From Bradyrhizobium australiense (GTDB lineage Bacteria; Pseudomonadota; Alphaproteobacteria; Rhizobiales; Xanthobacteraceae): 64,000 bases of DNA. The position numbers were made by a program, and so were the translations under genes. The stretch's first letter is position 1. Each line of letters starts with the position of its first letter. The stretch lies in the NCBI RefSeq assembly GCF_013114825.1, contig NZ_JAAVLX010000015.1:1-64000 (forward strand), in the 5' to 3' direction. Below, in pieces: positions 44,698 through 53,909 of this stretch. The notes beneath the pieces are model-generated. The model was not told the origin of the DNA. It ran no database searches and saw only the letters and a list, made by a program, of their open reading frames with translations.

Positions 44698-45555
44698 ATG
44701 ACCGCGCTGAAATGGCTGCTGATCATCGTCTCAGTCGGTTATGTCTTTGGTCTGCTCGCGCTGTTCTTCGCGCAGCGCGCCGTGCTGTTTCCTGCCCCGA
44801 CGAGCGCGCGCACGCCGCCGCAAGCAGCGGGTTTCCCGGAAGCTGAAGAACACGTTCTCGTTACGGCGGACGGCGAGAAGGTCATCGTCTGGCATGTTCC
44901 GGCCAGGCCGGGGCGTCCGGTCGTCCTCTATTTCCACGGCAATGGCGATTATCTCGCCGGCTTCTTCGGCCGCTTTCGCGGCCTGATCGCCGACGGGATA
45001 GGGATCGTCGCGCTGTCTTATCGTGGCTATGCCGGCTCGAGCGGCCGACCCAGCGAGCAGGGATTGCTGCAGGATGCTGCGGCGGCCTATGCCTTCACGG
45101 CAGCGCGATACAGCCCGGACAAGATCGTTGCGTGGGGATTCTCGCTCGGCACCGGCGTCGCTGTTGCGTTGGCGGGCGAACAGCCGGTCGGCAAGCTGAT
45201 CCTGGAATCGCCCTATACTTCCATTGTGGATGTCGCCGCGTCGGCGTTCTGGTTCGCGCCGGTGCGGCTGTTGATGCGCGATCGGTTTCACTCCGACCTG
45301 CACATTGCCCGAATCAGGGTTCCGCTGCTCGTGATGCATGGCGCGCTCGATCCCACGGTACCCGTTGCCTTTGGCGAACGGCTGTTTGCGCTGGCGAACG
45401 AGCCGAAACGGTTCGTCCGCCTGGCCCGCGGCGGTCATAACGACCTCGACAATTTCGGCGCGATTGAAATCGCGCGGAATTTTATCAACCTTGCGCAGGG
45501 CTGGTCGCAGCATGGACGGGCATATCTTCCGTCCACGAACCGGTTAGGAACGTGA
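44698..45555 (+). CDS. Membrane-anchored alpha/beta hydrolase (BEM46-like)
   Basis: A 285-residue protein with an N-terminal membrane helix (LKWLLIIVSVGYVFGLLALFF). The serine hydrolase domain has YFHGNGDYLAGF (oxyanion hole), the nucleophile elbow WGFSLGTGVA, an Asp near HGALDPTVP and a catalytic His in RGGHNDLDN. It starts 18 bases after pntB, so it may be read from the same operon, and ends four bases before the antiporter gene. Substrate unknown. Confidence 0.88.
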   Translation: MTALKWLLIIVSVGYVFGLLALFFAQRAVLFPAPTSARTPPQAAGFPEAEEHVLVTADGEKVIVWHVPARPGRPVVLYFHGNGDYLAGFFGRFRGLIADGIGIVALSYRGYAGSSGRPSEQGLLQDAAAAYAFTAARYSPDKIVAWGFSLGTGVAVALAGEQPVGKLILESPYTSIVDVAASAFWFAPVRLLMRDRFHSDLHIARIRVPLLVMHGALDPTVPVAFGERLFALANEPKRFVRLARGGHNDLDNFGAIEIARNFINLAQGWSQHGRAYLPSTNRLGT

Positions 45556-45559
45556 CCGC

Positions 45560-46654
45560 ATGAGCGCACACGGACCAATGCCGAAATCGGCCTGGATATT
45601 CCCGGCGCTGGCAATGCTGCTGTTTGCCGCGGCCACCGGGCTTGGGCTCAGCTTTACTCCGTCAGTTGGCGGGTTCTTGTTCGCGGCCACGCTGCTGGCG
45701 ATCCTGTTCGGCACCGTGTTCGCAGCCGTGCATCATGCCGAGGTGATTGCCGAGCGAATCGGCGAGCCCTACGGCACGCTGCTGTTGACGCTCGCGGTCA
45801 CCATCATCGAGGTCGCGCTGATCGCGACCATCATGCTCGGCGACAAGCCGCAGCCCGCGTTGGCGCGCGACACCGTGTTTGCCGTGGTGATGATCGTGTG
45901 CAACGGCCTGGTGGGCCTGTGTATCTTCATCGGGGGCTTGCGCTACCGCGAGCAGGATTTCCAAGTCTCCGGCGCCAACCTTTATCTCAGCGTGCTGTTC
46001 GTGCTGTCGACCATTACGCTGGTCATGCCCAACTATACGCTGACGGCTCCGGGGCCGATCTATTCGGCGGCACAGCTTGGCTTTGTGGACCTGGTCACGC
46101 TCATGCTCTACGGCGTGTTCCTCTATACGCAGACGATCCGGCACAGTGATTATTTCATCAAGGGCGGCGCCGGTGCCACCGAAACATCATCCCTGTCGAA
46201 CCGGATGCTAGCGCTCAGCATCGCGCTGCTGCTTATCTCCCTACTCGCCGTGGTGCTTCTGGCGAAGAAATTCTCGCTGGTGGTCGATGTCGTGACGGCG
46301 ATGATCGGCGCCCCACCGGCATTCGCCGGCGTGCTGGTCGCGGTCCTCATCCTGCTGCCGGAGGGAGTCACCGCTATTGCGGCTGCGCGCAACAACGATC
46401 TGCAGAAGAGCATCAATCTCGCGCTCGGATCCTCGCTGGCGACCATCGGGCTGACTATTCCGGCCGTCGGCCTGGCCACCTACGCGCTCGACAAGGAACT
46501 CGTGCTCGGGCTCAGCGGTCAAGGCATGGTGTTGCTGCTGCTCACGTTCTTCCTGAGCATTCTCACTTTCGGTACCGGCCGCACCAACATCCTGTTCGGA
46601 CTGGTGCATATGGTGGTGTTTGCTGTGTTCGTGTTTATGGTGTTCGTGCCGTAA
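45560..46654 (+). CDS. Calcium/proton antiporter (CaCA family, ChaA-like)
   Basis: A 364-residue polytopic membrane protein with ~11 helices. The two alpha-repeat regions are visible: EPYGTLLLTLAVTIIEVALIATIM and LLPEGVTAIAAARNNDLQKSINLALGSSLATIGLTIP, the second with the ion-binding Glu and Asn/Ser residues. It expels Ca2+ (and perhaps Na+/K+) in exchange for protons. AGGAACG precedes the ATG. Close packing suggests one transcript with the hydrolase and the cupin gene. Confidence 0.9.
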   Translation: MSAHGPMPKSAWIFPALAMLLFAAATGLGLSFTPSVGGFLFAATLLAILFGTVFAAVHHAEVIAERIGEPYGTLLLTLAVTIIEVALIATIMLGDKPQPALARDTVFAVVMIVCNGLVGLCIFIGGLRYREQDFQVSGANLYLSVLFVLSTITLVMPNYTLTAPGPIYSAAQLGFVDLVTLMLYGVFLYTQTIRHSDYFIKGGAGATETSSLSNRMLALSIALLLISLLAVVLLAKKFSLVVDVVTAMIGAPPAFAGVLVAVLILLPEGVTAIAAARNNDLQKSINLALGSSLATIGLTIPAVGLATYALDKELVLGLSGQGMVLLLLTFFLSILTFGTGRTNILFGLVHMVVFAVFVFMVFVP

Positions 46655-46669
46655 TCGGAGAAGAATGAC

Positions 46670-46954
46670 ATGCTTGCCGCCAAATCCGATGTTCAGGTCG
46701 ACACCCCCGAAGTCCGCGTCACCGAGTGGCGGCTGGCGCCGGGCAGCGCCACCGGCCACCACACCCATGAAATGGATTACGTGATCGTGCCGGTGACCTC
46801 GGGCGAGATGACCATCGTCGCGCCGAGCGGCGAGCGCACCAAGGCGCAGCTCGGGGCCGGCAAATCCTATTTCCGGAAGGCCGGCGTCCAGCACGACGTG
46901 CTGAACGAGACCGCAAGCGAGATAGTGTTTCTGGAGGTCGAGCTGAAGCCCTGA
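46670..46954 (+). CDS. Small cupin-domain protein
   Basis: A 94-residue single cupin barrel. Metal-binding motif 1 is GSATGHHTHEMDYVIVPVTSG (His-His-His...Glu pattern) and motif 2 has the histidine in AGVQHDVLNE. 15 bases after the antiporter on the same strand. It could be a sugar isomerase-like or regulatory cupin; the sequence alone does not decide. Confidence 0.85.
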   Translation: MLAAKSDVQVDTPEVRVTEWRLAPGSATGHHTHEMDYVIVPVTSGEMTIVAPSGERTKAQLGAGKSYFRKAGVQHDVLNETASEIVFLEVELKP

Positions 46955-47163
46955 CCACCCCACCTCGGCTTCCAGGTTTGCGTCCCCGGGGCGGGAGCGA
47001 CACGTGCTGCGCTGCGGCCTGGACAAGCGGGCAGTTTTGATCGACCCAAGCCGGTTTCGCCCGGCCTGCACGGGAACTGCTGAATTGCCACCGATCTGTC
47101 GCAGTTGATCCCTCAATGTGCCTCAAAGTTCCGGCAATTGGAGGACCGCGGGGAGTGGCCGGA

Positions 47164-48240
47164 ATGCTGAATTACGTGAAGAAATTTGCGGTGGACATCT
47201 TTCCCTCGGTGGCCGCGACGGTCATCGGGGCGTACATCGTCAACCACTACATCGTGACCAAGCCCAGTGCGGACGCTCCTGCCGCGGCGGCGGCGTCGGC
47301 CGCCAATCCCGGCAAGGCTGAAGCCAAATCCGATGCCAAGGCGGCCGAGACCACGGCCAGTGTCAGCAATCTCCCGGCCGCAGGTGTCAAGGCGAGGGGT
47401 GTCTCCGAAAAAGCCATCATGGAGAAGACTGCTGCCGAACGGCCGGCGGCGGTGGAAAAGGCTCAGGAGAAGGCCGAAGCGAAGGCGGATTTCAAACCCG
47501 ATGCCAAGGCCTCCGATACCAAGGCTTCCGATACCAAGGCTTCCGATACCAAGGCTTCCGATACCAAGGCTTCCGATGCCAAGGCTTCCGATACCAAGTC
47601 CGACGTGAAATCGGCTGAAAGCCCGGCCGAGGCTGCAAGCACGCCCGCCGACCAGCGCCGCCATGCAGCGGCGCCGCGCGAAAAGGAAAAGATCAGGGTC
47701 GTATTGCCCTCGCCCATACAGCCCGCAGCGCCCTCGGCGGCTCCGGTTGTGGCGGCTGCTCCGGCCGCCCCGGTCGAAACGGCGGTGGCGCCGGATGAAC
47801 GGCGCGATGCCAACGACCTGGCGCGCGCGGCAATCGAACGCCTGCGCGCCAACGGCGAAACGTCTCCGCGCGCCCCTGAGTCAGCACGCGCTCCTGAAGC
47901 ACCCCGCGCTCCCGAAGCACCCAGGGTTGCAAATGCGCCTGCCGCCGCAAGTGCGCCTGCGCTTCGTCCGCTGCCCCCGCCGATCATGGTCTCGGGCTCA
48001 CCTGCGGGCGAACCCTTTGGCCAAGCTTCGTCTGGTCAGGCTTCACCGCAGGCGCGGCCGCCTTATGCAGAGGCCAGCGACCCGAACCGCCCAGTCCCGC
48101 CCGCCGAAATTCCGGTCTCGCGCCCGCTCGATCTGCGTGCCGAAGCTGCGGAGCCTTCCGTCCGCGAACGCGCCACGGCGGCCGCCGAGGACGCGCTGTC
48201 GACCGCGAAGTCGATCTTCCACGCGGTGCTGCCGAAATAG
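47164..48240 (+). CDS. Low-complexity membrane-anchored hypothetical protein with DTKAS repeats
   Basis: A 358-residue protein with an N-terminal helix (FPSVAATVIGAYIVNHYIV), a long alanine-, proline- and lysine-rich disordered region, and no recognised domain. Residues ~113-145 are a tandem array of five-residue repeats (DTKAS). A further proline/glutamate-rich repeat (RAPEAPRAPEAP) follows near 240. The C-terminus (RATAAAEDALSTAKSIFHAVLP) looks like an amphipathic helix. ATG 47164 is chosen with GGAG upstream. Probably an envelope spacer protein. Confidence 0.7.
   Translation: MLNYVKKFAVDIFPSVAATVIGAYIVNHYIVTKPSADAPAAAAASAANPGKAEAKSDAKAAETTASVSNLPAAGVKARGVSEKAIMEKTAAERPAAVEKAQEKAEAKADFKPDAKASDTKASDTKASDTKASDTKASDAKASDTKSDVKSAESPAEAASTPADQRRHAAAPREKEKIRVVLPSPIQPAAPSAAPVVAAAPAAPVETAVAPDERRDANDLARAAIERLRANGETSPRAPESARAPEAPRAPEAPRVANAPAAASAPALRPLPPPIMVSGSPAGEPFGQASSGQASPQARPPYAEASDPNRPVPPAEIPVSRPLDLRAEAAEPSVRERATAAAEDALSTAKSIFHAVLPK
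47500..47598 (+). repeat. 15-base tandem repeat inside the low-complexity gene
   Basis: About six and a half units of GATACCAAGGCTTCC in tandem. The middle four are identical and the outer ones differ at one or two bases (GATGCC, GCCTCC). Each unit adds five codons, so copy-number change keeps the frame. Confidence 0.9.
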
Positions 48241-48360
48241 TCTGCGGGCCTTCGAGAGAGGCATGCCGTCGGACCTAAGTCCGCGGCGGTCTTCCGCTTG
48301 GCGTAAGGAAAGCGCGTCAAGCTGCAGCCGGGTCCGGATTCAATCAAAACCGGAAAACCT

Positions 48361-49008
48361 CTAGCCGCCGGTACGCGCAAGGCCGCTTCGCGCGGCTTCG
48401 TCCTTGGGCCGGAGCGCGAGCGCACGGCCGTAGGATGTGAACGCCTTGGCCTTGTCGCCTAGGCGCTCATAGGTGACGCCGCGCGCCGACCAGGCTTGGG
48501 CGCTGTTGGGCTCGGCTTGCACCGCCTCGTCGAGATCGGAAGCAGCTTCCTTTGCCTTGTCGATGGCGAGATAGCTGGTTGCCCGCGCCAGCAGCGGCTC
48601 GACCCGTTGCGGCGTCAGGCCATTGGCCGCGGTGAAATCCGCAATCGCCTGCTCATGCTGCTTGTCGGCCTGATAGATGAGGCCGCGGCCGTATAGGGCC
48701 TGCACATTGTAGGGATCGAGTGTGAGCGCGCGGTCGAATTCCGCGAGCGCTTCCTCGGTCTTGCCGGATTTGGCGAGGACCTGGCCGCGCGTGGCGTAAC
48801 CCTGAGCATCGCTGACGCTTTGTCCGCTGATCGTGCCGGTCGGTTTCTGCTCGACGGCCTGTGGCTTCTCTTTATCCGATCCCCACGATCCCAGGTCGAA
48901 CGAACAGCCGCCGAGGGGAAAGGTGACAACGGTTGCCAGCAGCGCGATGGATGCGGCGGCCGCGAAGCGCGAAGCGCGGGGAAAAGCATTGCAATCCGTA
49001 ACGGCCAT
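48361..49008 (-). CDS. TPR-repeat lipoprotein
   Basis: A 215-residue protein with a lipoprotein signal (hydrophobic AASIALLATVVTFPLGGC, lipid cysteine near residue 35). At least three TPR units follow (GYATRGQVLAKSGKTEEALAEFDRALTLDP, ALYGRGLIYQADKQHEQAIADF, AWSARGVTYERLGDKAKAFTSYGRALALRP). The start MAVTDCNAF is chosen to fit the signal peptide. Likely a periplasmic or outer-membrane scaffold. Partner unknown. Confidence 0.86.
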   Translation of the reverse strand: MAVTDCNAFPRASRFAAAASIALLATVVTFPLGGCSFDLGSWGSDKEKPQAVEQKPTGTISGQSVSDAQGYATRGQVLAKSGKTEEALAEFDRALTLDPYNVQALYGRGLIYQADKQHEQAIADFTAANGLTPQRVEPLLARATSYLAIDKAKEAASDLDEAVQAEPNSAQAWSARGVTYERLGDKAKAFTSYGRALALRPKDEAARSGLARTGG

Positions 49009-49213
49009 GCGGCGGACGACTTTCACGTTCGATGCGATAATTGGTAGCGTGCCGGGCCGCAAAATGCATCGATCAAAATAGCCGCAACGCCGCCCAGGCG
49101 ATCGTCGTCCAATGTTTTCCGGATCGCGGCCGGGTCGCCAAGGCCTGTGCAAGTGATGCGGAAAGATCGGACGGGCCACGCACGACAATATTCCGGCCGA
49201 ATTCGCCTGCACT

Positions 49214-49249
49214 CAAAAACAAAAACGCGGACCCCGAGGCCCGCGTTTT
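49214..49249 (-). terminator. Rho-independent terminator of rpsU
   Basis: On the minus strand AAAACGCGGGCC-TCGG-GGTCCGCGTTTT runs into TTTTTGTTTTT-type sequence. A GC-rich stem with one mismatch and a long U-tract, starting ~22 bases after the rpsU stop. Confidence 0.85.
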
Positions 49250-49271
49250 CAATTCAAATCTCTGTAGACGC

Positions 49272-49574
49272 TCAGCGCGGTCCGCGCGGACCTGCACCCG
49301 GGCCACGGCCGCCAGCGCCACCACGATCGCCACCGGGACCGGCGCCGAACACCGGCTTGGGCTTCATCGGCAGCAAGCCTTCGCGCTGCAGCTTCTTGCG
49401 GGCCAACTTGCGCGCGCGGCGCACGGCTTCGGCCTTTTCACGGGCCTTCTTCTCGGACGGCTTTTCGTAATGGCCGCGGAGCTTCATCTCGCGGAAGATA
49501 CCCTCGCGCTGCATCTTCTTCTTCAGCGCCTTGAGGGCTTGATCGACATTGTTATCGCGGACGAGAACCTGCAC
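49272..49574 (-). CDS. rpsU: 30S ribosomal protein bS21
   Basis: A small subunit protein that helps start translation. The core VQVLVRDNNVDQALKALKKKMQREGIFREMKLRGHYEKPSEKKAREKAEAVRRARKLARKK is family-typical. GTG 49574 is the start, with AGAGGA upstream. At 100 residues it is longer than the usual 70-80 because of a glycine/arginine-rich tail (GPGGDRGGAGGRGPGAGPRG). Single-gene unit with its own terminator. Confidence 0.95.
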   Translation of the reverse strand: MQVLVRDNNVDQALKALKKKMQREGIFREMKLRGHYEKPSEKKAREKAEAVRRARKLARKKLQREGLLPMKPKPVFGAGPGGDRGGAGGRGPGAGPRGPR

Positions 49575-49827
49575 GCGGCATCCTCTTTCAATTGATCGGA
49601 TAGAAATTCTGGTAAAGCGAAGGGCCGGCGAAGGCCTGGCCCTCAACCCTGAGCGCGGGCATGTAGCAGACAAAACCGCAGATGTCCACCTGAGAAGGCG
49701 GTTTCCGGCCCCGGAAAGCTGCGAAAATCGGCTGGATTCGGCTGCCCCGCGCCCGTTTTCTCAAATAACGAGCCCTTCACGGGCCCTCCCTAACATCCAG
49801 CAGCGCAAAAACATGCGGGAGGCGAGC

Positions 49828-50550
49828 ATGAACACCAAAAAATATACCGCTGAAGCGATCGGCACGTTTTGGCTCACTTTTGCGGGATGCGGCAGCGCGG
49901 TCATCGCCGCCGGCTTTCCGCAGGTCGGTATAGGTCTGGTCGGTGTCTCCCTGGCATTCGGCCTGAGCGTCGTGACCATGGCCTATGCGATCGGCCACAT
50001 TTCCGGCTGCCATCTCAATCCCGCCGTCACGATCGGCCTCGCGGCCGGCGGACGGTTTCCGGCGCAGCAAATCGTTCCTTACGTAATCGCGCAGGTGATC
50101 GGCGCGGTTGCTGCCGCGGCGCTGCTCTATGTGATCGCAAGCGGCGCGCCCGGCTTCGATCTGGCCAAGGGCTTCGCCTCCAATGGCTACGAGTCCCATT
50201 CACCCGGGCAGTACAGCATGGTGGCCTGCTTCATCACCGAGGTGGTGATGACCATGATGTTCCTGTTCATCATCATGGGCGCCACCCACGGCAAGGCGCC
50301 TGCGGGGTTTGCGCCGCTCGCGATCGGATTGGCGCTGGTGATGATCCATCTCGTGAGCATTCCCGTCACCAACACGTCGGTGAATCCGGCGCGCAGCACC
50401 GGGCCTGCGCTGTTCGTAGGGGGCTGGGCACTGGCGCAGCTTTGGCTGTTCTGGGTTGCGCCCTTGATCGGCGGTGCGCTCGGCGGCGCGATCTATCGCT
50501 GGCTCAGCGAGGAGCCGGCCGGCGTCGTGGAAGGCTTGAAGACGGCCTGA
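49828..50550 (+). CDS. aqpZ: Aquaporin Z
   Basis: Water channel of the inner membrane. 240 residues, six membrane helices, both NPA boxes (HLNPAVTIG and TSVNPARSTGPAL), and the selectivity-filter Arg directly after the second NPA. ATG 49828 is chosen because GGGAGG lies about six bases upstream; a further in-frame ATG at 49813 is less well placed. Confidence 0.95.
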   Translation: MNTKKYTAEAIGTFWLTFAGCGSAVIAAGFPQVGIGLVGVSLAFGLSVVTMAYAIGHISGCHLNPAVTIGLAAGGRFPAQQIVPYVIAQVIGAVAAAALLYVIASGAPGFDLAKGFASNGYESHSPGQYSMVACFITEVVMTMMFLFIIMGATHGKAPAGFAPLAIGLALVMIHLVSIPVTNTSVNPARSTGPALFVGGWALAQLWLFWVAPLIGGALGGAIYRWLSEEPAGVVEGLKTA

Positions 50551-50668
50551 TCTGCGGTCTCGCTCAATGGCGGTACGGCTGTTCCTCGCCATTAGTCAGG
50601 GGGGAGGGAGCCTGACGAGCGTGCTCACCTCACCTTGCGTTACGGTCCGGGCCCGAGCACGACGAGCA

Positions 50669-51772
50669 CTATTTGCTGTTCGCCGGGGTCACCTCAGTGA
50701 CATGGCCCATCTTGCGACCCGGCCGCGGTGCGCCTTTGCCGTAGAGATGAACCGTGGCGCCGGGAACCGTGAGCCATTGCTCATAGTCGAGGATATCGTC
50801 GCCGATCAGATTGGTCATGGTGACCTGGCCGTGACGAACCGGCTTGCCGAGCGGCCAGCCGGCGATCGCCCTGATATGCTGCTCGAACTGCGAGATCGAG
50901 GCGCCGTCCAGCGTCCAGTGCCCGGAATTATGCACGCGCGGCGCGATTTCGTTGACCAGCACGCGCGGTCCGCCGTTTCCGGCAACGACGAACAACTCGA
51001 CCGCGAGCACGCCGACATAGTCGAGCGCATGGGCGATCCTCTCGGCAACGGCTCGCGCCTGTCCCGCCAGCTCATCCGATATCGCGGCCGGCACGCGCGA
51101 GAATTTCAGGATGTGATCGCGATGCTCGTTTTCGGTGACGTCGTAGCATTCGACATGGCCATCCGCCGATCGCGCGGCGATCACGGAGATCTCGCGCTCG
51201 AATGGAACGAAGGCTTCGAGGATCGCGGATTTGGTGCCGAGTTCTTCCCAGATGCGGCTAGGGTCGTCGCCCTCGCGAACGATCGCCTGGCCCTTGCCGT
51301 CGTAACCGAAGCGGCGGGTCTTGATCACGGCGGGAAGGGCGATGCGGGCAATGGCGCTCTGCAGGGTTTCTACCGACGACACGTCGGCAAAGTCGGCGGT
51401 GTCGATGCCGAGCCGCTTGACGAAATTTTTCTCGATCAAGCGGTCCTGCGTGGTTTCGAGGATCTTCTGCGCCGGCAATACCGGGCGCCGCGCGGCCAGC
51501 ACCATGGCAGTGGCGGCCGGCACGTTCTCGAATTCGTAGGTGATGACGTCGACATCGTTGGCGAACAACTCCAGCGCCTCGACGTCGGCATATTCTGCAC
51601 AGGTTGCGTTCAGCACCACGTCGAAAGCGGGCGAGTCCGGGTCCGGTGAAAACACCTGGCATTTGAGGCCGAGGCGCGCCGCCGCCATGGCCAGCATCCG
51701 GCCCAATTGTCCGCCGCCGAGAATTCCGATGGTGTCGCCCGGCTTCAGCTTCACATTACCTAAAGCCGTCAC
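50669..51772 (-). CDS. purK: 5-(carboxyamino)imidazole ribonucleotide synthase PurK
   Basis: ATP-grasp enzyme that attaches bicarbonate to AIR in purine synthesis. 367 residues with GILGGGQLGRMLAMAAARLGLKCQVFSPDPDSPA at the start, the ATP-grasp core (PAVIKTRRFGYDGKGQ, EAFVPFEREISVIAAR) and NEIAPRVHNSGHWTLDGA. Its start overlaps the stop of purE by four bases (ATGA), so the two are coupled. Confidence 0.96.
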   Translation of the reverse strand: MTALGNVKLKPGDTIGILGGGQLGRMLAMAAARLGLKCQVFSPDPDSPAFDVVLNATCAEYADVEALELFANDVDVITYEFENVPAATAMVLAARRPVLPAQKILETTQDRLIEKNFVKRLGIDTADFADVSSVETLQSAIARIALPAVIKTRRFGYDGKGQAIVREGDDPSRIWEELGTKSAILEAFVPFEREISVIAARSADGHVECYDVTENEHRDHILKFSRVPAAISDELAGQARAVAERIAHALDYVGVLAVELFVVAGNGGPRVLVNEIAPRVHNSGHWTLDGASISQFEQHIRAIAGWPLGKPVRHGQVTMTNLIGDDILDYEQWLTVPGATVHLYGKGAPRPGRKMGHVTEVTPANSK

Positions 51773-52257
51773 GCCGAACCCTCCGGGCGCTCCTTGACCG
51801 CGTCCGTCTGCTGCTTGCGCCAGGCGGCGAGCCGGTTTGCCAGCGGTGCGTCATTCAGCGCAAGCACGCTGGCCGCGATCAGCGCGGCGTTGATGGCGCC
51901 CGCCTTACCGATCGCCAGCGTGCCGACGGGAACGCCGGCCGGCATCTGCACGATCGAATACAGCGAATCGACCCCCGACAGGGCCTTGGATTCGATGGGA
52001 ACGCCGAACACGGGTAGTTCCGTCAGCGCCGCCGCCATGCCGGGCAGGTGCGCCGCGCCACCGGCACCGGCAATGATGACCTTGAAACCTTGAGCCTTGG
52101 CTCCCTTGGCGAAGGCGAACAGCCGGTCCGGGGTCCGGTGGGCCGAGACGATGCGCTTTTCGCAATCGATCCCGAGCGCGGCCAGCGTCTCGGCGGCGTG
52201 GCGCATGGTCTCCCAGTCGGACTGGCTGCCCATAATGATGGCGATCGGTGCGGTCAT
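51769..52257 (-). CDS. purE: 5-(carboxyamino)imidazole ribonucleotide mutase PurE
   Basis: Moves the carboxyl group made by PurK. 162 residues, class I PurE. IIMGSQSDWETMRHAAETL, EKRIVSAHRTPDRLFAFA, IAGAGGAAHLPGMAAALT and the GVDSLYSIVQMPAGVPVGTLAIG segment are all canonical. First gene of the purEK operon. Confidence 0.97.
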   Translation of the reverse strand: MTAPIAIIMGSQSDWETMRHAAETLAALGIDCEKRIVSAHRTPDRLFAFAKGAKAQGFKVIIAGAGGAAHLPGMAAALTELPVFGVPIESKALSGVDSLYSIVQMPAGVPVGTLAIGKAGAINAALIAASVLALNDAPLANRLAAWRKQQTDAVKERPEGSA

Positions 52258-52408
52258 CTCGTCAATTCTGTTCGGGAATCCAGAAACATAGGCCGATTAT
52301 AGGGTCGACCCGGGACTCATCCAAGGCGTGGCAAGGGATCAGGAATGGACTATCCTGTCTTGGTGAATCCCGGCAAGCCTTCATAAGCGAGCCTGCACAG
52401 GGAAGGCC

Positions 52409-53092
52409 ATGAAGAAGAAAACCAGGGCGACCGCCTCCAGGGCCGGAAAACGCCCCAAAAGCGCGGCTTTCGGGCGAAAATCCGCACCGCGGCGATCAAC
52501 ATTACCGGCATCCCGCCCGCCGGCAGCGTCCAACGGCACCAAAGCGACGGTTCGCCGGCTGAAGGCGGAACTGGCCCGGACGCAAGCACAGATCGAGGAA
52601 CTTCAGGCCTCGGCCGATACCGACTTCCTGTTGGGCATCCCGAACCGGCGCGGTTTCGAGCGCGAGCTCAATCGCGCGATAGCCTACATGAAGCGGTATC
52701 GCGCCTCCGGTGCCCTGGTCGTGCTCGACGTCGATCGGCTGAAGCCGATCAACGACGCCTTCGGACATGCCGCGGGCGACCAGGTGCTCAAGGCCATTGT
52801 CGCGGCGCTGCTGGCCCAGGTGCGCTCTTCCGATGTGGTGGGCCGGCTCGGCGGCGACGAGTTCGCGCTGCTGCTGTGGAATCTAAGCGAGACCGACGCC
52901 AGGGCCAAGGCGGCCGCGCTGGAGGAGGCGATCGATCGCCTCAGCTTCGTGTTCGACGGCCGCACCATCAGCGCGGGCGCTTCCGCAGGCGTCTCCGTTC
53001 TCGATATCCACTCCGAAGCCGGTCGCGCGCTGGAAGCGGCCGACAGCGCCATGTATGTGCGCAAGGCGCTGCGGCGGCATGAGGTATCGTGA
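52409..53092 (+). CDS. Soluble GGDEF diguanylate cyclase
   Basis: A 227-residue protein. The first ~45 residues are strongly basic, then a short coiled coil (VRRLKAELARTQAQIEELQASADTD) leads directly into a GGDEF domain. The catalytic GRLGGDEFALLL is intact (~residue 147) and preceded by an inhibitory-site motif RSSD at the correct spacing. No sensor or membrane segment, so dimerisation is probably by the coiled coil. GGAAGG precedes the ATG. Confidence 0.9.
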   Translation: MKKKTRATASRAGKRPKSAAFGRKSAPRRSTLPASRPPAASNGTKATVRRLKAELARTQAQIEELQASADTDFLLGIPNRRGFERELNRAIAYMKRYRASGALVVLDVDRLKPINDAFGHAAGDQVLKAIVAALLAQVRSSDVVGRLGGDEFALLLWNLSETDARAKAAALEEAIDRLSFVFDGRTISAGASAGVSVLDIHSEAGRALEAADSAMYVRKALRRHEVS

Positions 53093-53217
53093 ATTCATTG
53101 CGACCGAAGCGGCCGCCGCAGCTGGGCAAGGCGCGCCTCGCGCTGTGCCCGCCATCGGACGAGCATCCTAGAAGATGTGGGCACGCTTGCGCTTTGCCCG
53201 CCCACGAATTCAACGAT

Positions 53218-53469
53218 CTACAACCCGCTGAGATCGTCTGGCACGTTGCCGAACTTGCGCAGCAGTTTCGCGTCGCCGAACTCGCCGATCATGGGGTCGC
53301 CGCTGCGGCTGAAGGCGACGGCGCCGATGCTGCCGGCCATCCGCGACATCGTCTCGGCTCGCCGCAACGCGGTGGTCGGGCTCTGGCATTCTTCCGCGGC
53401 GCCCGCCACCGGCGAGCCGCTATCGTCCTGCAGGAATGGCATTGCGACGTAATAGGTGACATCGGCCAT
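53218..53469 (-). CDS. Small hypothetical protein
   Basis: An 83-residue soluble protein (MADVTYYVAMPFLQDDSG...) with no recognised family. GGAGCG precedes the ATG 53469. Composition is protein-like and compact (ETMSRMAGSIGAVAFSRSGDPMIGEFGDAKLLRKFG). It is followed upstream by another small gene on the same strand; the two may share a transcript. Function unknown. Confidence 0.65.
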   Translation of the reverse strand: MADVTYYVAMPFLQDDSGSPVAGAAEECQSPTTALRRAETMSRMAGSIGAVAFSRSGDPMIGEFGDAKLLRKFGNVPDDLSGL

Positions 53470-53497
53470 TGTATCGCTCCAGTGTGATCGCTCCAGA

Positions 53498-53704
53498 TCA
53501 GGCCGCGTTACTACCTGCGCGTTTCGCCGGCACACAGCCGGCTGATATCGCGGCCTGCAGCTCCTCCAGTTCGATTTCCAGATACTCGTTCGCCATGATC
53601 AGCGCCTTGATGGTCGAACGCAGATTGCCGTCGCACATCGCGATGGCCTGATCGCAGGCCTGCTCGTAACGACTGTTGTCGGACAGGGGCGGTGTGGCGG
53701 ACAT
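53498..53704 (-). CDS. Small hypothetical protein
   Basis: A 68-residue soluble, acidic and helical protein (RYEQACDQAIAMCDGNLRSTIKALIMANEYLEIELEELQAAI). GGGAGTCC lies upstream of ATG 53704. No known family named with confidence. It looks like the small helical proteins that occur near conserved clusters of alphaproteobacteria. Confidence 0.68.
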   Translation of the reverse strand: MSATPPLSDNSRYEQACDQAIAMCDGNLRSTIKALIMANEYLEIELEELQAAISAGCVPAKRAGSNAA

Positions 53705-53909
53705 GGCTGGACTCCCGAGGCTGGCAGAAAGATATGTTCCCTTTTTGTTCTCGAAAAGTCAAGCCGCATCCGCTGCCGGAGGCCTGTTTTTCCGCGGGCC
53801 GCCGGGAAGGCCATCGTGTCCCCGTGGTGTGTGGATTTCGGGGAAAAGGGTCTGCCGAAAGGCGAACGATTTGCGCGCTTGAATTAGCGGAGCGCGGCAA
53901 GCGCAACGA

